Origin: JADLGF01 sp020849415
Lineage (GTDB): Bacteria > Chloroflexota > Chloroflexia > Thermomicrobiales > UBA6265
DNA length: 18,051 nucleotides
Assembly (NCBI GenBank): GCA_033812595.1
Contig: JAPXTJ010000067.1
Coordinates: forward strand, 1-18,051
Direction of reading: 5' to 3'
The notes beneath the pieces were generated by a model, which searched no databases, was not told the DNA's origin, and was given only the letters and a program-made list of their open reading frames with translations. Below are positions 14,655 to 18,051 of the stretch, one piece after another (the stretch's first letter is position 1; each line of letters starts with the position of its first letter). Both the position numbers and the translations under genes were made by a program.

Positions 14655-15506
14655 CTACGTGGTGATGTCTTCCACCACTTCGCCGTCACCGGGCTCGCGG
14701 TACGGTCGCGCATTTTCGGACTGGATCGCGAGGAACTTGTTGAGTTGCTCTTCGCTGATTTGATTGGGCTCTCGGTAGACGATCCACTGCACGCCGTCGG
14801 TGCAGGGCGGAGTGGTGAGGGAACCGATGTAGCGGAAGCTCTCCGCGGTCATTGGCTGGAAGAAATCGAGTTCGAGTGGGCCGTGGACCTGTTGAGCGCT
14901 TCCTGGCAAGTCCGCCATGACGTCGAACACCAGGGAAAGCTCGTCATTGTGGTTGCCGAGCGCCAGCAGGATGCCCACAACCAGCTTCTTCTTGTCCTCG
15001 CTCGTATCACCATCCAGTTCATGGACCATGTGGAGCTCCATCGCCTCGCGCCAGCCATCTTTGGCATGCTCGCTCGGCGAGTGGAAGTGAAATTGCTTCA
15101 GATTCCACCGCTGATCATCGAAAAGCGCGTATGCGTCGTGATTCACGTTCACACCGTCATTCACCGTGACCCGAACGGTGTGGTGGGTGTGCTCGACGAT
15201 CCAGGTTTCGAGCACTCCGTAGTGGGTCTGAATGTTCGGGAGATCGTGATCCTCCGCCTGATCGGCAATGATGTTGATCGGCGATTGTTGCGTTCCGGCC
15301 GAGCAGGCCGACCATTCGCCGTTCATCGATCCCCAGTGGTCGGGGCCCTCTTCGCCTTCGTACGACCATTCGGGTTCGTCGTGGTGATCCTGTGCCAGCG
15401 CCGCGCGCCAGCCCAGCACGCCCGCTCCGGCCGCCACGGCTGCGCCGGCGCCGAGGAACGCCCGTCGGGGCAGACGGGCAGCAATCGGTCCACATTCCTC
15501 GCACAT
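14655..15506 (-). CDS. Alpha-class carbonic anhydrase with Tat signal peptide
   Basis: Zinc enzyme that interconverts CO2 and bicarbonate, exported folded through the Tat pathway. It has 283 residues from ATG at 15506, chosen because GGAG lies seven bases upstream; longer in-frame starts lack this. A twin-arginine motif (R-R-A-F-L-G, 14-19) precedes a hydrophobic Ala/Gly/Val core, with likely cleavage near A-L-A-Q (36-39). Alpha-CA landmarks are Q-S-P-I-N-I (74-79), zinc ligands His140 and His142 in Q-F-H-F-H, and His159 in E-L-H, plus the gatekeeper Thr in S-L-T-T-P-P-C (229-235). Cys68 and Cys235 match the conserved bacterial disulfide. The first residues are M-C-E-E-C, an unusual C-x2-C before a Tat motif. 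It stands alone and is terminated by the shared hairpin. Confidence 0.95.
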   Translation of the reverse strand: MCEECGPIAARLPRRAFLGAGAAVAAGAGVLGWRAALAQDHHDEPEWSYEGEEGPDHWGSMNGEWSACSAGTQQSPINIIADQAEDHDLPNIQTHYGVLETWIVEHTHHTVRVTVNDGVNVNHDAYALFDDQRWNLKQFHFHSPSEHAKDGWREAMELHMVHELDGDTSEDKKKLVVGILLALGNHNDELSLVFDVMADLPGSAQQVHGPLELDFFQPMTAESFRYIGSLTTPPCTDGVQWIVYREPNQISEEQLNKFLAIQSENARPYREPGDGEVVEDITT

Positions 15507-15701
15507 GTGCGCTCTCCACTGGCGTGACATTCCGTTGTCGAGCTTCGACAGGCGCATAATCGCACACTTGTAGGAGCAAAGATAGACTGCATGGGCACCA
15601 ATGGGCCTATACCCTCGTATACACTGCCGATTCGTTAGTACCCCGCCGATAGCGCCATGCCTCACGGTACTGAACTCCGACGCCGATCGATTTCCGAACA
15701 T

Positions 15702-15821
15702 CTAATGATTCGTTTTGCCTGAGGCGACAAGCCCGGTCATCGCCTCGCGCTCGCCCTGAACCGCTCGGCCATTGGCATCCCGGAGGAGCGTGACGTTTGT
15801 TTGTGGGCAGCGGGGCGACAT
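15702..15821 (-). CDS. Tentative 39-residue open frame
   Basis: A minus-strand frame from ATG at 15821, opening M-S-P-R-C-P-Q-T-N-V and continuing with a charged stretch (L-L-R-D-A-N-G-R). It looks protein-like, but the upstream TGGA is a poor ribosome binding site. The frame also stays open upstream to an ATG at 15923 with no ribosome binding site. No family is recognised, and it may be chance. Confidence 0.2.
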   Translation of the reverse strand: MSPRCPQTNVTLLRDANGRAVQGEREAMTGLVASGKTNH

Positions 15822-16033
15822 AATCCATTCCACAGTTTCGAATTTCACGCCGAGAACGAAAAAGGGAGCGTCAGCGATCCGACAACAGTTGCTGATGCGG
15901 GATGCTCCGGGACCAAGGTACATGAGACATAGGTACTAAGTAGTGTGCCCGTTGAGATCGGCGTAGAGCCTATGTCACAGTAGGCCTGAGGCGCATCGCT
16001 CATGTGCTTTTACGGTTAGCCGATACGACCGGC

Positions 16034-16055
16034 CCATTCCGCGGGACGGAAATGG
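16034..16055 (+). promoter_or_regulatory. Hairpin covering the ribosome binding region of the 16057 gene
   Basis: CCATTCCG (16034-16041) pairs with CGGAAATGG (16047-16055), with one bulged A and a five-base loop. The stem ends one base before the ATG, and the only purine-rich candidate Shine-Dalgarno bases lie in its loop and 3' arm. It could limit translation initiation. Function is inferred from position alone. Confidence 0.35.
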
Positions 16056-16056
16056 T

Positions 16057-17280
16057 ATGAACGCGCCAGAAATATCACACGGGGATAAGTGGACTATCGT
16101 TCGAACGCTTCTGTGTGCGGCCATGCTCCTGATTTATTGCGTTGCTTACTGGTCCGAAGGCTCCGTAGCGGCGCAGGAGGCCGATGCCGCCACGCCGGCC
16201 GCGGAATTGGCGACGATCGAGTCTGATTCCGCTCCAACGGTCGAGCCAACCGAAGCGGCGCTCGAACCAACGCCTTCCCCGGTCACCGACGTGCTTCTGG
16301 AAACGTCCACCGATGAAACGGTGCAGGGCGAGGGCGAAGCGCCGCCTCCCGCTCCACGCCCGCCGGTTCTTTCCGTTGATCCCGGTCAGACGCCGGAGTG
16401 CCGCCCTGCTTCTGGAGAGGGCGCGCCCGTCCTGCCGGCCGGAAGCGCCGTTGAATTCACATGTACCTACGCGATCGGGATCGAGGCAAGCGGAATCGCT
16501 CTGGACGAGATCGCGGTAGATTGGGATATTCGGACGTTAGTGCCCGATGGTCTATCCGTTCGACTCGATGCGTCCGCAACCGGGCCGGAACGCTGGTCCG
16601 ATGCCTCCCGAGGCGCGACGGACTGGAATAGCGATCTCGTCGATCCGTCCGCCGTGCGTTTCTCCGGCGTCGACAACGCTGAGCGCGGCACCATTAGCGG
16701 TCTCCTGCTGGTTACCTTCTCTCTTCAAATCGCCCGGGATGCCTGCTCCTCGATCGAAGGAGCTATCCAGATCGATGTCCAGAATCAGGTTAGCGTGCCC
16801 GGCCACTCCGAGCTGCTCATCGACCGTTCTGACGTGGTTCCGGAACCGCTCTTCATCATGCCGGTTATGCCGGCGCCGAATCCGATCGCGCCGGACGTGA
16901 CGATTCTTGGTGTTGGTATCGAGCCGGTCCGTTTCTCGCTCAGCGATCAGATCACCACGGGTTCCGCCACGATCCAGGTTCGAGTCGATGAACCGCAATG
17001 CGGCGAATCCAACATTTTCGTCAAGCTGACTGACGATATCGCCTCATCTCCGCCGATCTCCCTCACGTCGGTCTCCGCGGATGGCGATGCCGTTCTTGGA
17101 TTCCATCAATCGCCGGGTCAATCGCTCGACACGCCGGTTCCCATCGGCGTTGTCTCGCCGTCCACTGCAACCGGCTTCTCCACTCTGACCGTTTCGTTCG
17201 AGCTCACCGTGCCTGGTGGACTCGCCGTCGGCGTGTTCGCCGTGAATGCGTCCGCCGTTGTCGTATCCACCTCCCCTTGA
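16057..17280 (+). CDS. Secreted protein of unknown function with VPxGLAVG C-terminal signature
   Basis: A 407-residue exported protein that I cannot assign to a family. The N-terminus has a charged start, a hydrophobic segment at about 17-33 and a possible signal-peptidase site near V-A-A-Q (37-40); it could also be a signal anchor. A Pro/Thr/Glu/Ala-rich linker (~43-105) follows. The rest is predicted all-beta, with alternating hydrophobic strands, few lysines and four cysteines in the exported part. Near the end (385-392) it has V-P-G-G-L-A-V-G. The next gene ends with V-P-A-G-L-A-V-G at an equivalent place, so the two may share a terminal fold. The start ATG is embedded next to a hairpin. 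It is followed by a 129-base spacer and the WxL-like gene. Confidence 0.7.
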   Translation: MNAPEISHGDKWTIVRTLLCAAMLLIYCVAYWSEGSVAAQEADAATPAAELATIESDSAPTVEPTEAALEPTPSPVTDVLLETSTDETVQGEGEAPPPAPRPPVLSVDPGQTPECRPASGEGAPVLPAGSAVEFTCTYAIGIEASGIALDEIAVDWDIRTLVPDGLSVRLDASATGPERWSDASRGATDWNSDLVDPSAVRFSGVDNAERGTISGLLLVTFSLQIARDACSSIEGAIQIDVQNQVSVPGHSELLIDRSDVVPEPLFIMPVMPAPNPIAPDVTILGVGIEPVRFSLSDQITTGSATIQVRVDEPQCGESNIFVKLTDDIASSPPISLTSVSADGDAVLGFHQSPGQSLDTPVPIGVVSPSTATGFSTLTVSFELTVPGGLAVGVFAVNASAVVVSTSP

Positions 17281-17409
17281 TCGGTGGGAGACGAAGCCGG
17301 CGCGTGAGTCGGCAGAAGGGAGGGCGGTCCCGAAGAACGCACGAATGCGGGCCAACCGGCCTGATGCTCTGACGCGATCATGTGTCACCTGGAACAAGGA
17401 GTGAACCAA
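17281..17409 (+). other. Spacer between the two secreted-protein genes
   Basis: These 129 bases contain the ribosome binding site of the next gene (AAGGAG at 17396-17401) and a small GGCC/GGCC pairing near 17350-17360. No terminator with a T-run is visible, so cotranscription of the flanking genes is possible. Confidence 0.4.
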
Positions 17410-18030
17410 ATGCGCTCGTTCAAACCTCTCGCCGTTGTGGCGGCATTGGCTATGATGCTGGTTGGGTTCGGAGCGGCTTCAGCCGACCCGCCCCCGGTTG
17501 ACACTGCGACCAAACCGTTCGATCTCGTAATCTCAGCCGGTACACAGTTCTCCGTTGCGATAACTGCCTCCGGTACCTGGACTGTGCAGCCCTACAGCCT
17601 GACCGGCCCGGCTAACTGGACCAACTCGACCTACTACACCATGCAGGTCGTCGACTTGCGTGGCACCGGTATCGGCTGGAACGTGATGGCCTCGGCCTCT
17701 CCGTTCACGAACGGCCTCACCACCGGCCAGGTCCAGAACACGAACAACACCCAGTGGTCCGGTATCTGCGGGCCGGTGGTTGTCGGCTTCTGCGCCGCTC
17801 CAGGCTCGTTTTCGAACGGCGTTTCATCGTATCTGACATCGCTGAACATCTCCACGTCACAGCAGTTGCTGTTGTCCTCCACGAACGGCACGGCGCCGGG
17901 TCCGGTGCCGAATGGCACGGGCACCTTCACGCAACAGAGCGCGATCTACTACACCGGTGTGCCTGCTGGTTTGGCCGTTGGTACTTACACGACCACGATC
18001 ACACTAACCCTCACCGGCTCCGAGCCGTAG
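17410..18030 (+). CDS. Secreted WxL-domain-like protein
   Basis: A 206-residue exported protein. The start at 17410 is chosen over 17380 because AAGGAG lies eight bases upstream and a classic signal peptide follows: K5, hydrophobic 7-20, and cleavage after A-A-S-A (22-25). The mature part is all-beta and rich in Thr, Ser, Asn and Gly. V-D-L-R-G-T-G-I-G-W-N-V (81-92) resembles the D-x-R-G...G-W motif of the WxL surface domain. The end, V-P-A-G-L-A-V-G-T-Y-T-T-T-I-T-L-T-L, resembles the closing A-G-x-Y-x-x-x-x-x-x-L strand of that domain. In Firmicutes, WxL proteins bind the cell wall non-covalently and are encoded with DUF916-type partners. Assignment here is by motif recognition only. Two cysteines (120, 128) may form a disulfide. 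Confidence 0.6.
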   Translation: MRSFKPLAVVAALAMMLVGFGAASADPPPVDTATKPFDLVISAGTQFSVAITASGTWTVQPYSLTGPANWTNSTYYTMQVVDLRGTGIGWNVMASASPFTNGLTTGQVQNTNNTQWSGICGPVVVGFCAAPGSFSNGVSSYLTSLNISTSQQLLLSSTNGTAPGPVPNGTGTFTQQSAIYYTGVPAGLAVGTYTTTITLTLTGSEP

Positions 18031-18037
18031 CTTCTTT

Positions 18038-18051
18038 GGAGCGCGCGTGAC
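18038..18051 (+). CDS. Possible start of a further gene (truncated by the window edge)
   Basis: GGAG at 18038-18041 lies five bases before a GTG at 18047, 16 bases after the WxL-like gene stop. This spacing resembles other starts in the window and would extend the secreted-protein operon. Only the first codon and a half is visible, so nothing can be said about the product. Confidence 0.3.

Larger units (their letters stand above)
15507..16056. other. 550-base region without a confident gene
   Basis: It separates the carbonic anhydrase gene (leftward) from the secreted-protein genes (rightward), so it should hold both promoters. TATA-like stretches occur at 15608-15622 (CTATACCCTCGTATA), but no clear -35 could be paired with them. 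An imperfect stem with ends GGAGC/GCTCC around 15866-15905, with an A-run to its left, could be a minus-strand terminator. Short minus-strand open frames are present; only one (15702-15821) is listed, tentatively. No tRNA, known riboswitch or repeat was recognised. Confidence 0.5.

Noticed and set aside
1..18051. CRISPR array, prophage or insertion sequence
   Set aside because: No regularly spaced repeats, cas genes, integrase or transposase were seen on either strand.
1..18051. Frequent CGATCG-type palindromes
   Set aside because: They appear common by eye, but I could not count them or correct for base composition, so no claim of enrichment is made.

Overview
The window is GC-rich bacterial chromosome with short intergenic gaps. 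Its gene content suggests a Chloroflexota member, possibly Thermomicrobia-like. The clues are an F420-type luciferase-like oxidoreductase, a DUF3090 protein, GatCA for indirect aminoacylation, an NfeD-flotillin pair, and secreted proteins with Pro/Ala/Ser-rich 'ASPEASP' linkers. This lineage call is an inference from style and content, not from a marker gene.

Layout. 1-1884 (+): tail of an unknown gene, a molybdate-type ABC permease, a luciferase-like oxidoreductase and a strong terminator hairpin. 1909-4294 (-): a small acidic protein, tRNA-Lys(CTT) with its own promoter and terminator, and the gatC-gatA operon. 4379-4401: a synthetic Tn5 mosaic end, meaning leftover Nextera adapter, which marks a suspect assembly join. 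4402-5404 (-): a MerR/B12-binding regulator whose C-terminus is cut off by that join. 5493-6833 (+): a beta-propeller lipoprotein, convergent with dnaX (-). dnaX is divergent from rsmI (+). 9791-11668 (-): an HD-domain protein followed by rodA, probably one operon. 11795-13883 (+): an NfeD-like protein and flotillin, then DUF3090 and a two-way terminator. 14655-15506 (-): a Tat-exported alpha-carbonic anhydrase. After a 550-base gap, 16057-18030 (+) holds two secreted proteins that share a C-terminal signature, the second resembling the WxL domain family.

How the genes relate. Most are housekeeping: translation (gatCA, tRNA-Lys, rsmI), replication (dnaX) and cell-wall elongation (rodA). NfeD-flotillin is a known membrane-organising pair and sits divergently next to HD-rodA, so a link to the cell envelope is possible but unproven. 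The two most useful observations are the adapter junction near 4.4 kb, which breaks one gene and probably a promoter, and the WxL-like secreted locus at the right edge, which appears to continue beyond the window.
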